From positions 1 through 64,000 of the forward strand of contig JAOAIJ010000042.1 in assembly GCA_026414765.1 (NCBI GenBank): a stretch of DNA of 64,000 bases, written 5' to 3'. How positions within the stretch are numbered: position 1 is the first letter of the stretch; every line of letters starts with the position of its first letter. The notes under the pieces were generated by a model. That model saw only the letters and a list, made by a program, of their open reading frames with translations. It was not told the origin of the DNA and ran no database searches. Of the stretch, positions 1 to 9,251 are shown piece after piece. This DNA comes from Clostridia bacterium (GTDB lineage Bacteria; Bacillota; Clostridia; Acetivibrionales; DSM-27016). The position numbers and the translations under genes are program-made.

Positions 1-131
1 AGTATTTTGAAGGTCTAGCCGCGCGGCAATGAGCGCCGGGGGTTAGGGGTGGAATCCCCTAGAAGATATTTGGGCAAAAAAGCTCGTTACAACTGGATAC
101 TTTTCTCCGCCATTTTTGGAACTTTTTTATT

Positions 132-536
132 GACAACAACACACGTGAATGCCTGGCGTTAGAGGTTGATACGTCACTTACAGGAAAGCGTGTAGTATCC
201 GTGCTCAATAGGTTGGCATTTTTCAGGGGTTATCCTAAAGAAGTCCTTACGGATAACGGGCCAGAGTTTACGAGCATCGCTATGAGTGAATGGGCTTATG
301 ACAAGAAAATTAATCATATATTCATCGATCCGGGAAAGCCTATGCAAAATGGCTATATAGAAAGCTTTAATGGCAAGTTAAGAGATGAATGTCTCAATGA
401 ACACTGGTTCAAAAATCTTACCGAAGCCAGAGAAATCATTGAGGAATGGAGACTTGAGTATAATCATAATAGGCCTCATAGTGCTCTTGGTTATATTACT
501 CCAAGCGAATATGCAAGGAAATTGGCTACGATATAA
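132..536 (+). pseudogene. IS3-family transposase (OrfB), 5'-truncated remnant
   Basis: This is the C-terminal part of an IS3-type rve integrase. The frame reads NTRECLALEVD, then VLTDNGPEF (second catalytic Asp), then YIESFNGKLRDECLNE (catalytic Glu), and ends at a natural stop. The reading frame is open upstream to about base 117, but the normal N-terminal HTH_21 region and the first catalytic Asp segment are missing and unrelated sequence replaces them. An in-frame GTG at 201 gives a 111-residue fragment, which cannot be an active transposase. It marks the left edge of the accessory island. Confidence 0.85.
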
Positions 537-903
537 AAAAGCGTTTTTTCACATTGGTGATACATACAGGAAAGCAGGTTCTGTGTGAAAAAACTTTCTT
601 TTTCATAGCGTCTAAAAGGTTGAAATCTAAGGCAGGGTATCTGCCGGGCTAACATTCAAACTGGTATACAAAATGGGGTCAGGTCAAAAACAGTACTAAA
701 TTTTCACATTCAAATGCGAGAGATTATGAGTATCAGTATATTTTATGGAGACATTTGTAGATACATGAAGCAGTTTTTATAAGTAACCAAACTGAAACTT
801 CCTATAAACTAAAAGAAGTATTAGTAAAGAATAAATCCAATTGATGAAAGAACACTTATTATTGAATTTGAATATTTTACATAGTTGCAGAAAGGGCATT
901 GAT
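537..903. other. Non-coding stretch with probable IS right end and ACP leader
   Basis: I see no gene here. The first part, to about 705, follows the transposase stop directly and includes GGGGTCAGGTCA at about 674-685, which resembles the ends of some IS3-group elements. The left end of the element is missing, so the inverted repeats cannot be paired. The remainder is A+T-rich and leads into the ACP gene, whose ribosome binding site AGAAAGGG lies just before its ATG. Confidence 0.4.
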
Positions 904-1143
904 ATGATAGCTAAGAAGGTAAAACAAATAATTGCTGAAAACTTAGAGATGAAAGAGTCCATTCAAATTATGAATCTAGACCTGAAGTTAATTGATATTG
1001 GTGTTAACTCTATTACTTTTATCAAAATAATAGTTGCTATTGAAACTGAATTTGACTTCGAATTTAGTGATGAGGATTTGGATTACAACAAATTCCCTAA
1101 TATTGATGCTTTAGTTTCTTATGTTAAGAACAAAATAAGTTGA
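904..1143 (+). CDS. Free-standing acyl carrier protein
   Basis: A 79-residue PP-binding protein. The phosphopantetheine attachment serine is Ser36 in DIGVNSITFIKI, followed by the acidic helix typical of carrier proteins (IETEFDFEFSDEDL). I chose the ATG at 904 because AGAAAGGG precedes it at good spacing and the product has the normal ACP length; an upstream TTG at 841 would add 21 unlikely residues. It is the only gene of the island on the + strand, between the IS remnant and the BtrH-like gene. In butirosin biosynthesis a free ACP (BtrI) is the donor for BtrH, so this ACP is a natural partner of the neighbouring gene. That pairing is an inference. No phosphopantetheinyl transferase is present in the window. 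Confidence 0.88.
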   Translation: MIAKKVKQIIAENLEMKESIQIMNLDLKLIDIGVNSITFIKIIVAIETEFDFEFSDEDLDYNKFPNIDALVSYVKNKIS

Positions 1144-1270
1144 AACTATTTTAAAAATTACAAATAGGCAAACTCATTATGTTGACATAATATTGTTATG
1201 GAAAACTGACTAACTTACAAATGGTTTGATCTTTAATATATCTACAGAATATTGGTTATCCTTAGGCTAA

Positions 1271-1300
1271 ATGTTGTATATACTGATGTTGTATATACTG
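1271..1300. repeat. Perfect tandem 15-bp duplication
   Basis: The unit ATGTTGTATATACTG occurs twice back to back with no mismatch, in the 226-bp gap between the stops of the convergent ACP and BtrH-like genes. It is most simply a slippage product. No function is apparent. Confidence 0.9.
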
Positions 1301-1369
1301 TTGTTTCAAAAATGGGAGTGTAAATAATTTTGTGTATGGGAACCGGATATATAGCTCCTAGAAATTGTT

Positions 1370-2355
1370 CTAACAGTCGTTGTCTATTATTGTTTTTAAC
1401 TCATTTGCAATACTTTCTTCTAAATCGGCTATTTTCATTACTACATCAGAAATTCCACTAATTCGAGTAACTTTGTTTTTTATAAAGATCCTTCCGAACA
1501 TAAGAGTAACGTTATTCCACAAACTGACGCACTTAGTCATTTCCTCCTTCAATTTGTTGAGTTTTTCTATGCCTGAAATCAGATAAAGATAATTCAATAC
1601 TTTTGAGTAAGTTATACGGCTTAACTGAAATTCATTTAAGAGACGTAATAATGGCGAAGCTTTCATATATTCATATTTCCTAAACTCCCGTTCAATATTG
1701 AATTCATTGCTAAGCTCGACAGCAAATTTACGTAATGAACTAAAAGTATCAGCACCATTCTTACTCGTGAATACATTTTCGATTCCCAGATTTGCCACAT
1801 AACGCCAATCAATATTTTTTTCCCATCTCCTAAAATCTGGAATATAAAGACTTCACTTACATTATCAACAATAACATTTAGTTCTATATTCTTTATATCT
1901 AAAGAAAAATAGGGATCCATGCATAATAAGTTATTACTGTTATTGTCTATTCCAATAACTAAGAAAGCATGAGGTATATCATATTTTTGATAAGCGTCAC
2001 TCCAAGGACAAAAATACCCACTAGTCAACAAACCTATCGGGATACCTAATTCTAATTGTTTGTATAATATATCGTATAAATTATTGATATTATGTGCATT
2101 AATCCAAGAAACCTTTACACCATAGAATTTTTCTATTAGTTCCCATATCCTACCCGTCCTGCCGAGTTTCAACTTTTCAGAAAGAGAAACATATTCACTC
2201 AGAGAAACACTCTGCTCGAATTCAGCTCCCCATACGTCTGAAAACATAAGTGTATAATCACGATTATACTTTAATAATACAGATGCAACACACATTTCTA
2301 CACAGTTAAGAGAATTATCCTGAACTGGACATATATTAATTGCCATATAAAGCAC
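1370..2355 (-). pseudogene. BtrH-like acyl-ACP:amine acyltransferase, single frameshift
   Basis: Two overlapping frames together make one protein of about 329 residues of the BtrH_N/DUF4872 type. The N-terminal frame has a papain-like layout: Cys in LNCVEMCVASVLLKY, His in IPHAFLVIGID, and Asp in MDPYFSLD. That frame runs off into unrelated residues after about 1,850. The next frame continues as PDFRRWEKNIDWRYVANLG, which fits the family, through to a stop at 1,370. The frame change must fall between an in-frame TGA near 1,855 and the A7 run near 1,820; a lost T in GTCTTTATATT is the simplest cause. BtrH moves an acyl group from an ACP to a sugar amine in butirosin biosynthesis. Here it would join ACP-bound acids to an amine. 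It may be a real mutation or a sequencing error. Confidence 0.75.
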
Positions 2356-2431
2356 CTCTTATCTATAAATGCTATTAAATAGTCTTTATTTTATATTACT
2401 AGCCCTGTTGCGCCAGCTTAAAACATAGAAA

Positions 2432-4222
2432 TCAAACGTCATTGTTTTCTTTATACCATTTCGCCTGAGATCTATACATATTTGCATAAATACCATCTTG
2501 TTCCATTAATTCCTCATGATTTCCTATAGCATCAATTTTGCCATTATTTACAACTATAATTCTGTCAGCTAATTTTGTAGAACCAAGTCTATGCGTTACA
2601 ATTATAGTAGTTTTTCCTTTAGATATTTCTGCAAATTTTTTGTATATTCTGGTTTCTTCAACTGGATCAATTGCAGAAGTAGGTTCGTCAAGTACAATCA
2701 AATCATGTTCCTTATAAAGCCCACGTGCAAGTGCTATCCTTTGCCATTCACCTCCTGATAAATCTACACCTTCAAATTCTCTTGATAAAACAGTATCAAG
2801 TCCATGCGTGAACCTTTTATCAATTTCTACATCAGCTAAAGACATTGATATATTTATTTTATTAGAATCTATTTTATTGTCTAACTTAGAAATTGTTATA
2901 TTTTCTTTAAGTGTCATTTTATATTTCTGAAATTTTTGTAAAACTCCGGATGTTCTTCTAAATATTTCATCCGATTCAATTTCTGATGTAGGAATCCCAT
3001 CAATTAGTACTTGACCATCCGTTGGTTTAAGTATTCCTGTAATCAAGCGAACAAGGGTAGTTTTGCCAGCACCATTTTCACCTACGATAGCAATAGTTTC
3101 ACCTGGAGTGATGTCAAGTGTAATATTATCTAATACTTTTTTGTCTGTATTCGGATATAGAAAAGTTACATTCGAAAGTTTAATGCTTTTGTCAAATTTG
3201 GGACACTTCTTTTTATTAGTATTTTCATGAAGATTAAGAAATTGCACATAACTTCTCAATGACCCAATACTACCCATCATCCTTCCAAAATAATTGCTTA
3301 CAACATCATTCATATATCTAATCATTAGATCGATAGAAGCATATACTGCGGCAAATGTTCCTATTGTTATATTCTTATCTATAAGTGATATAAAAAGTAT
3401 GTAAGTTACAAATAAATAACCAAGAAGTGTAAATAATCTCATACTCAGCTCGATTACTTCAACACGCTTTGAAGCTTTCCAGGTTTTTTTAATAAAAATA
3501 TTCAAAGCATCCTGGAACAGCTCTTTCAAAAAACTATAAATTCCTAAAATCCTTGTTTCTTTAAAATATTCCCGGTCGCATATAGTATTTTGATAATATT
3601 CCATTTTCCGTTTTATAGGGGTGGTATCATCTATTAATTCGCTAAATATATTTGCTCTTATTACTTGTGTTATCACTAATGGAATGAATATGACAAATAT
3701 AGAAACAGCTAACAATGGTCTAAGTTTATACAGGTACAATCCTATGACTATGAAATATGGAAGATAAAATGCCAAAATTGAAGATAAAGAATTGTATAAC
3801 CCATTTGAATCAATAACGCCCTGTTTTGCTTTTGTTATTAAATCTAAAGTATCAGGAGCCTCAAAACTTATGGCCTCAAGTCGACTTACTTTTTTATGTA
3901 TTCGTCTGTTGAATTCACCAGTAATTCTTAGACCAAGCGGAAACCATGTAAAATTACATATCCCATTTAATATTTCGCCTAGGATTTGTATGCCTCCAGT
4001 TGCTAAGGCTAAAATTATAAGATAATTTATACTGCTACTGCCATTAATAACTTGAGTTATTGTGTCAAAAAATATTTGCAATATTATAGTTTTAAAAGCA
4101 ACACAACATGCCGATAAAATTACTGAAAAAATATCAATACTAATCCACAATGGAGACGCAAAAAATACAGCAGGGATTATGGTACATATTATTTTATAAA
4201 ATGAAATATTTTTATTCTTCAT
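2432..4222 (-). CDS. ABC transporter half-molecule (TMD-NBD), exporter subunit B
   Basis: A 596-residue fused exporter with an N-terminal six-helix membrane domain of about 310 residues and a C-terminal ATPase. Walker A is VGENGAGKTT (near residue 380), the signature is DLSGGEWQRIALARG, Walker B is LIVLDEPTSAIDP and the H-loop is VTHRLG. Its ATG overlaps the stop of the upstream ABC gene by 4 bases, with GGAGCTGG as ribosome binding site, so the two are translationally coupled and probably form a heterodimer. It is placed downstream of the carbamoyltransferase and PHP genes, so export of, or immunity to, the cluster product is the likely role. Confidence 0.92.
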   Translation of the reverse strand: MKNKNISFYKIICTIIPAVFFASPLWISIDIFSVILSACCVAFKTIILQIFFDTITQVINGSSSINYLIILALATGGIQILGEILNGICNFTWFPLGLRITGEFNRRIHKKVSRLEAISFEAPDTLDLITKAKQGVIDSNGLYNSLSSILAFYLPYFIVIGLYLYKLRPLLAVSIFVIFIPLVITQVIRANIFSELIDDTTPIKRKMEYYQNTICDREYFKETRILGIYSFLKELFQDALNIFIKKTWKASKRVEVIELSMRLFTLLGYLFVTYILFISLIDKNITIGTFAAVYASIDLMIRYMNDVVSNYFGRMMGSIGSLRSYVQFLNLHENTNKKKCPKFDKSIKLSNVTFLYPNTDKKVLDNITLDITPGETIAIVGENGAGKTTLVRLITGILKPTDGQVLIDGIPTSEIESDEIFRRTSGVLQKFQKYKMTLKENITISKLDNKIDSNKINISMSLADVEIDKRFTHGLDTVLSREFEGVDLSGGEWQRIALARGLYKEHDLIVLDEPTSAIDPVEETRIYKKFAEISKGKTTIIVTHRLGSTKLADRIIVVNNGKIDAIGNHEELMEQDGIYANMYRSQAKWYKENNDV

Positions 4223-6012
4223 AAATACCAGCTCCTTTGTTGTTCAAACATATTAAAGTAAATTCCACCGTGATCCATAAGTTCCTTGTATGTACCTTGT
4301 TCAATAATTCTACCATTCTCAAGTACAAAAATGTGATCGGCAATTCTTGTTGCACCAAGACGGTGGCTTATAAAAATAGTAAGTACATTCTTGTTTATTT
4401 TGTCAAAAAGCTCATAAATTTCGGTTTCTTTCACAGGATCTAAAGAAGCAGTAGGCTCATCTAATATTCGGACAGCTGCTTTATTGACAATGGCACGTGC
4501 AAGAGCAAGACGTTGCCATTGTCCACCAGATAAATCAACACCATCTCTATGTATTTTACCCAGTAATGTGTCAATACCATTTGGCATTGAGTTGATAGCA
4601 TCATCAAGACCAACAATCCCAAGAGATTCTAAAACTGTTTCATTTGAAGTCGTAGTATTAATTTCATTAATATTTCCTATTAAGCAATTTTCTCTGATCG
4701 ATATGGAATATCTTGCAAAATCTTGATATACTATTGAAAACATTCCTTTAATTTCACTTTCAGTGTACTCTTTTAAGTTTTTTCCATTAATAAATATATT
4801 ACCAGTATAATTATTATATAAGCCTGTTAGTAGCTTTGTAATAGTAGTTTTTCCTGCACCATTACTACCTACAAAAGAATAGTGCTTGTGCTGCTCCAGC
4901 CTAAAAGATATATTTTTTAATACAAAATTATCTGTATTAGGGTATTTAAAGCTTACATCCTGAAATTCAACATGCTTAATTTCCTGATTTGTTGACGGTT
5001 TATTTAAAACACCTGGTACTTCATTAAGATTCAAAAACTCATCAAAATCTCTGATAAATTCTCTGCTTGATATAAGTGTATCTATTTGAGTACTTAGCTG
5101 CCATGAAAGCTGATTTGACAGTGCAAATATTGTATTTACAAGGGAAATAAACATGCCCACACTTATTTGGCCAGATACAACCGGCTTTAATAAGACTAGA
5201 ATTACGATAAGACCAGATAAAGCAGAAAATACTCCTCCAATTTTTGATTTAATTAGCCATTTAAATGAGATTCCAACCCTTATTTTATAAAACTTGTTAT
5301 ATAACTCAGTATAGCTGTCATTAATGCTGTCACTGTATTTAAATATAGTCCGTTCGTCTACACTGTCTCTTCCAATTAATATATCGCTTAAGTAATTACA
5401 TTTTCTTTCAATTTTTGATACTTCACGGTGGGCTTCATAGCTTGCCTTTCCACTTTTAATTGAGATATAAAATAACGGAACACAAAATAGCAAAATCAAA
5501 AGTGCCGCCCACCAAACCTCTGATATAATATAGAATACTATACCAGTAAGCCTTATTATTGTTTCAATTATTGACAACACATTTATAAAGCCGTTTAATA
5601 TCTTCTCCTCAGGGTTATTTTTAACACGTGAGATCAAGTCCCAGGATTTAGAGCTTTCGATGTATTGATACTCTAATTTGGCACATTTCTCAAGAATTTT
5701 ACTACTAGTATTTTTCTGTATTGATAAGCCCATTTTAATTCTTAATATTTTGTTTATGCTTCCAGTAAGCCACATAAACCCAAGCAAAAACATAAGTAAA
5801 AAGATCTGAGTATAAATTTGATTAATAATGAACCCCTTATTTACTGATCCAATCGAAAGATTGATAAAATCAGATGTTACGCCAATTTGAAGAATTGGAA
5901 CAATTCCAGACGCAATAGTTAAAAGCACATATATAATGCAATATAATGGGGAACTCTTAAATACCAGGTATATCATATGTCTTATTCTACTAAAATTTTT
6001 TTTATTATTCAC
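4219..6012 (-). CDS. ABC transporter half-molecule (TMD-NBD), exporter subunit A
   Basis: A 597-residue partner of the following ABC gene with the same domain order. The ATPase has VGSNGAGKTT, DLSGGQWQRLALARA, VRILDEPTASLDP and the H-loop ISHRLG. All catalytic motifs are intact, so neither subunit of the pair is obviously a degenerate ATPase. The start is a GTG at 6,012, preceded by AAGAGTGGG; no better in-frame ATG lies nearby. It follows the PHP gene by 58 bases. Family membership predicts ATP-driven export of a small or lipid-like molecule; the substrate is unknown. Confidence 0.92.
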   Translation of the reverse strand: MNNKKNFSRIRHMIYLVFKSSPLYCIIYVLLTIASGIVPILQIGVTSDFINLSIGSVNKGFIINQIYTQIFLLMFLLGFMWLTGSINKILRIKMGLSIQKNTSSKILEKCAKLEYQYIESSKSWDLISRVKNNPEEKILNGFINVLSIIETIIRLTGIVFYIISEVWWAALLILLFCVPLFYISIKSGKASYEAHREVSKIERKCNYLSDILIGRDSVDERTIFKYSDSINDSYTELYNKFYKIRVGISFKWLIKSKIGGVFSALSGLIVILVLLKPVVSGQISVGMFISLVNTIFALSNQLSWQLSTQIDTLISSREFIRDFDEFLNLNEVPGVLNKPSTNQEIKHVEFQDVSFKYPNTDNFVLKNISFRLEQHKHYSFVGSNGAGKTTITKLLTGLYNNYTGNIFINGKNLKEYTESEIKGMFSIVYQDFARYSISIRENCLIGNINEINTTTSNETVLESLGIVGLDDAINSMPNGIDTLLGKIHRDGVDLSGGQWQRLALARAIVNKAAVRILDEPTASLDPVKETEIYELFDKINKNVLTIFISHRLGATRIADHIFVLENGRIIEQGTYKELMDHGGIYFNMFEQQRSWYL

Positions 6013-6070
6013 AAACCCACTCTTTTCTATTTCGATTTGAAAACTTAATCCATTATACTTCTATGTTTTC

Positions 6071-6931
6071 TTATATAATGTAACGCAAAAAAGTATTACT
6101 AGGTTGAGTATTGTATGACTGTCCAAAAAAATAAAATTCAAAATTCGAAACATCTAAATCCTGATTATTAGCATTACTATCTTCTATACTGTGAAAATCG
6201 CTACCACCGGTAATTATCAAGTTCAATTCATTGGCTATTCTTATAAATTCTCTTACATCAACCAAACTATGGCACTTGTGATAACATTCCAGTCCGGATA
6301 GACCAAATTCCTTTAACTCGATTAAGATATCATATAATTCCTGATAGCTGCAGCCTAATCTAGTCGGATGAGCCAAAACAGATAACCCTCCAGCATCATT
6401 AATTAATTTGATTCCTTCCCGGGGACTTAATCCAATTTTATTAATACTTAACTGATCTACATTTTCAAAGAAATTCTTAAATATTTCATATCTGTCTTTT
6501 GCATATCCTTTTTCAATCATAACATCTGCTATAGTCCTTACATTAATTGTGTTTATCGACAAAAAATCATCAATTGAAATATTATTTATCTTTTTGCGAA
6601 CTTTTCTAATGAATTTAATTAATTCAGAAAACTCCCATTCTTTTTTAGAATTAATGTATTGACTTAAATCCTTGTTATATATATCAAAACAGTAACCTAA
6701 CAAATGCATTTCGGTTTTATATTCTATAGAAAGCTCGATCCCGGGGATAACTTCAATACCAATGACTTTCCCTAACTGCACAGCTTCTTCAACACCACTG
6801 ATTGTATTATGATCAGTAATGGATATTACTGATAGTTGTCTTTCCTTAGCCATGTCAAGGATTTCACCTGGTGATAAGCTACCATCGGAATAATTTGTAT
6901 GTATATGGAGGTCCCCGTTTATTTTTAACAT
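6071..6931 (-). CDS. PHP-domain phosphoesterase
   Basis: A 286-residue protein of the TrpH/YciV-like PHP family of metal-dependent phosphoesterases. The metal ligands are visible in order: GDLHIHTNYSDG, SITDHNT, IPGIELS, HLLGY, VLAHPTR, LECYHKCH and GGSDFHS. The ATG is preceded by AAGGAG. In relatives the enzyme removes phosphate from nucleotide 3',5'-bisphosphates or phosphosugars. Next to an APH-type kinase in the same transcription unit, it could remove a protecting phosphate from an exported precursor or act on a ribosyl intermediate; both ideas are inference. It ends 58 bases before the ABC exporter pair. Confidence 0.85.
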   Translation of the reverse strand: MLKINGDLHIHTNYSDGSLSPGEILDMAKERQLSVISITDHNTISGVEEAVQLGKVIGIEVIPGIELSIEYKTEMHLLGYCFDIYNKDLSQYINSKKEWEFSELIKFIRKVRKKINNISIDDFLSINTINVRTIADVMIEKGYAKDRYEIFKNFFENVDQLSINKIGLSPREGIKLINDAGGLSVLAHPTRLGCSYQELYDILIELKEFGLSGLECYHKCHSLVDVREFIRIANELNLIITGGSDFHSIEDSNANNQDLDVSNFEFYFFGQSYNTQPSNTFLRYII

Positions 6932-7000
6932 ATAAAAATTTCTCCTTGAATTATTTTAAGAATATCGGCTTAATTAGTTATGCCTTTCTTGCCTCTGTAA

Positions 7001-8941
7001 TTATGGCAGAAATCCTATAGATTCAAGTCTATTAATATCAGAATTAAATTTCTTTATTTTATTAATAATTCTCTTCAAATTTTCAGCATCTTCAGAAGAA
7101 GTAATATCATAAACATGTAAAGTTGAATTGTGCTTATAGATATATAATTCTAATAACGATAAATTAAAAGGGTTTAGGGTATTTAATATAGCAGTTTTGT
7201 CAATCAGATGCTTTATAAATACGCTATCATTTCTATTTAAAGGGGTCTTTTGAGAGTAATTTTCGTGATTTTTCAGTACTACTCTTGTTCCATTAATGTA
7301 AATTATTTTAATATTTTTTCTTAATGCAAAATTCAGGGCTTCTTCAATTCTATTTATAATTGGTTCACCTTTATCATTAAGTGAAGTGTTGCAAATAATT
7401 GGAACCCCAGTTTTTTTATAAAAGCTTGAAATAACGTTATACATTATATCATCATTTGTTGAATTAACAGTCTGTACCCTTGCAGTATCATCCATGTGTA
7501 AAACTGCGGGTATGAATTCCTTCTTATCACTTTTCACTACAAAATTATTCAACATATATGGCGACAGAAAAGCATCCAAAAACCAATCGTTTAATTTTTC
7601 TTCTAATATTATCGGCGCAACCGGTCTCCACCATTCCCTCTGTTTGTAGTGATTTACCAAATCTTTAAAATGCATATCGCAAGGATTTGCCAGTATGCTC
7701 CTATGTCCTAATGCACGCGGTCCAACTTCAGCTCTACCATAAAACCAGACAATAGGCGAATTATAAATGTCTTCTGCTACAAAATCTATTCCATCGTATG
7801 TGCTCTTAATAAAATCATTATACTGATTTAATATGTTTTCTAGTGAATAACAATCTTCATCTGCATAAAAAGCTGTTTCAAAAGTATAATTTATTCGATC
7901 CATTTTATGATAAAAATAATACAATCCCATTCCAATTGCAAGACCACCATCATTAACACATGGACAACATAATTGCTTTTTAAAATTATAATGATGCATT
8001 ATATTAGTATTGGTCGGGCAGTTCAAAGCATAACCGCCTGACAATGTAATAATAGTATCCTTTGGGTCAAGTTCATATTTTTTTAATATTTCATTAACTA
8101 ATTTATGGATTTTATTTATGGACATTTCTTGGAGAATTTTCATAACCATGCTTATTTTATTTTCTTTTTCCGAGAAGCGTTCGTCATAATTATCAAATCT
8201 TAATCCGTTATCTTCATGTGTGTATGAGAAGATTTGTTCAATAATCTGCATTAATGCCTGAGTACACTTATTCTTATCCTTGCTACCAAGATAGTCAGGC
8301 AAATCATTAAATGTGTCTCTAGAGCAAACCTCTGTAGCATATGCCAGAGCCATTAAAGTCCCCTCGGGCATGCCAAAATAATCACTTGCTATCGCCCAAT
8401 ATGGTCCAGGTGATAATATTGGAAATAATTCCATATTACCTTTTACAGAAACTGCACCACAAAAGTGAAATTTATTAGAGGCATCTTTGTCTACAACACT
8501 ATCCGGCCCACCATCAAATGCTAATGATATAATATTGTTATTGTAAAACTCATTTGAATCAATAAGCATCGATGTAAACAAATGCGATATAGCATGATAA
8601 GAGATATGTGAATGTTTCTCCAAACTATGATAATCATTGCATGTATCCAAGAGAGGGGTACCAATGATTCCCTGTAGGTCATCTACTGATATTGAATACT
8701 TTCTTAGTAAATCATTAATAAAGTTTATTGCATCATCAGTACTAAAAAAAGATTTGTTATGATGTTTAAATCCTGTAATTCTCTCTAACTCCCAGTGATG
8801 AACTAATGCAATATTATTTCCATTCTTCTTAAATAATGATATGTTATGATCATGACGTAATGAAAATTGCATAACATTGAGAAGTGGGTCAATATCTGAA
8901 TAAACCGATAAGTAATATCCATCTTTTAGCGTATTTGACAT
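7001..8941 (-). CDS. NodU/TobZ-family O-carbamoyltransferase
   Basis: A 646-residue carbamoyltransferase. The N-terminal Kae1-like part has SHISYHAISHLF (metal-binding His cluster), LAFDGGPDS and LSGGYALNCPTN. The C-terminal part has YGRAEVGPRALGHRS, REWWRPVAPIIL and PIICNTSLND, all typical of Carbam_trans_C. Family members make carbamoyl-AMP from carbamoyl phosphate and ATP and carbamoylate a hydroxyl, as in tobramycin, novobiocin and Nod factors. I place the start at the ATG at 8,941 because GGGAGGAT lies just upstream; an in-frame start 24 codons earlier has no such site. It predicts that the product carries a carbamate on a sugar, nucleoside or other alcohol. Confidence 0.93.
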   Translation of the reverse strand: MSNTLKDGYYLSVYSDIDPLLNVMQFSLRHDHNISLFKKNGNNIALVHHWELERITGFKHHNKSFFSTDDAINFINDLLRKYSISVDDLQGIIGTPLLDTCNDYHSLEKHSHISYHAISHLFTSMLIDSNEFYNNNIISLAFDGGPDSVVDKDASNKFHFCGAVSVKGNMELFPILSPGPYWAIASDYFGMPEGTLMALAYATEVCSRDTFNDLPDYLGSKDKNKCTQALMQIIEQIFSYTHEDNGLRFDNYDERFSEKENKISMVMKILQEMSINKIHKLVNEILKKYELDPKDTIITLSGGYALNCPTNTNIMHHYNFKKQLCCPCVNDGGLAIGMGLYYFYHKMDRINYTFETAFYADEDCYSLENILNQYNDFIKSTYDGIDFVAEDIYNSPIVWFYGRAEVGPRALGHRSILANPCDMHFKDLVNHYKQREWWRPVAPIILEEKLNDWFLDAFLSPYMLNNFVVKSDKKEFIPAVLHMDDTARVQTVNSTNDDIMYNVISSFYKKTGVPIICNTSLNDKGEPIINRIEEALNFALRKNIKIIYINGTRVVLKNHENYSQKTPLNRNDSVFIKHLIDKTAILNTLNPFNLSLLELYIYKHNSTLHVYDITSSEDAENLKRIINKIKKFNSDINRLESIGFLP

Positions 8942-9251
8942 AATAGTATCCTCCCTTTTAAAAATCAAAAAATGCGCTAAGAAAGCCTTGATTAATAATC
9001 TTAATAATTCCATATGTTTAAATAATTAATTAACATGTAAAGAAATGGCTATTATGCTGAAGATTCACATGACTTTAAAACCTATATTCAAACCCTCTTA
9101 GTAAGCTAAATAAGTGACAAAAATAAGAAACTTGATTAAGAAAACCACCATGTTACCATAAGCGGTTTTCAAAAACAAGTTTCCATTTATAATAAAATAA
9201 AATTCTTGAAAATTGAACAATTAACTCAATTTATTCTTATAAGCTTTATAA
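8942..9251. other. Long intergenic leader before the carbamoyltransferase
   Basis: A 310-bp gap inside the long leftward transcription unit, with no credible gene on either strand. It holds the carbamoyltransferase ribosome binding site and an interrupted inverted repeat near 9,127-9,183 (separate entry). It may contain an internal promoter or an RNA control element, but I see no well-matched promoter boxes. Confidence 0.5.
9127..9183 (-). promoter_or_regulatory. Interrupted inverted repeat (RNA hairpin)
   Basis: Outer arms GAAACTTG/CAAGTTTC and inner arms GAAAACC/GGTTTTC pair perfectly across a short internal loop, giving a two-segment stem in the leftward transcript between argS and the carbamoyltransferase gene. 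It is not followed by a clear T-run on the minus strand, so it is more likely an mRNA structure, a processing site or a weak attenuator than a normal terminator. Confidence 0.55.
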
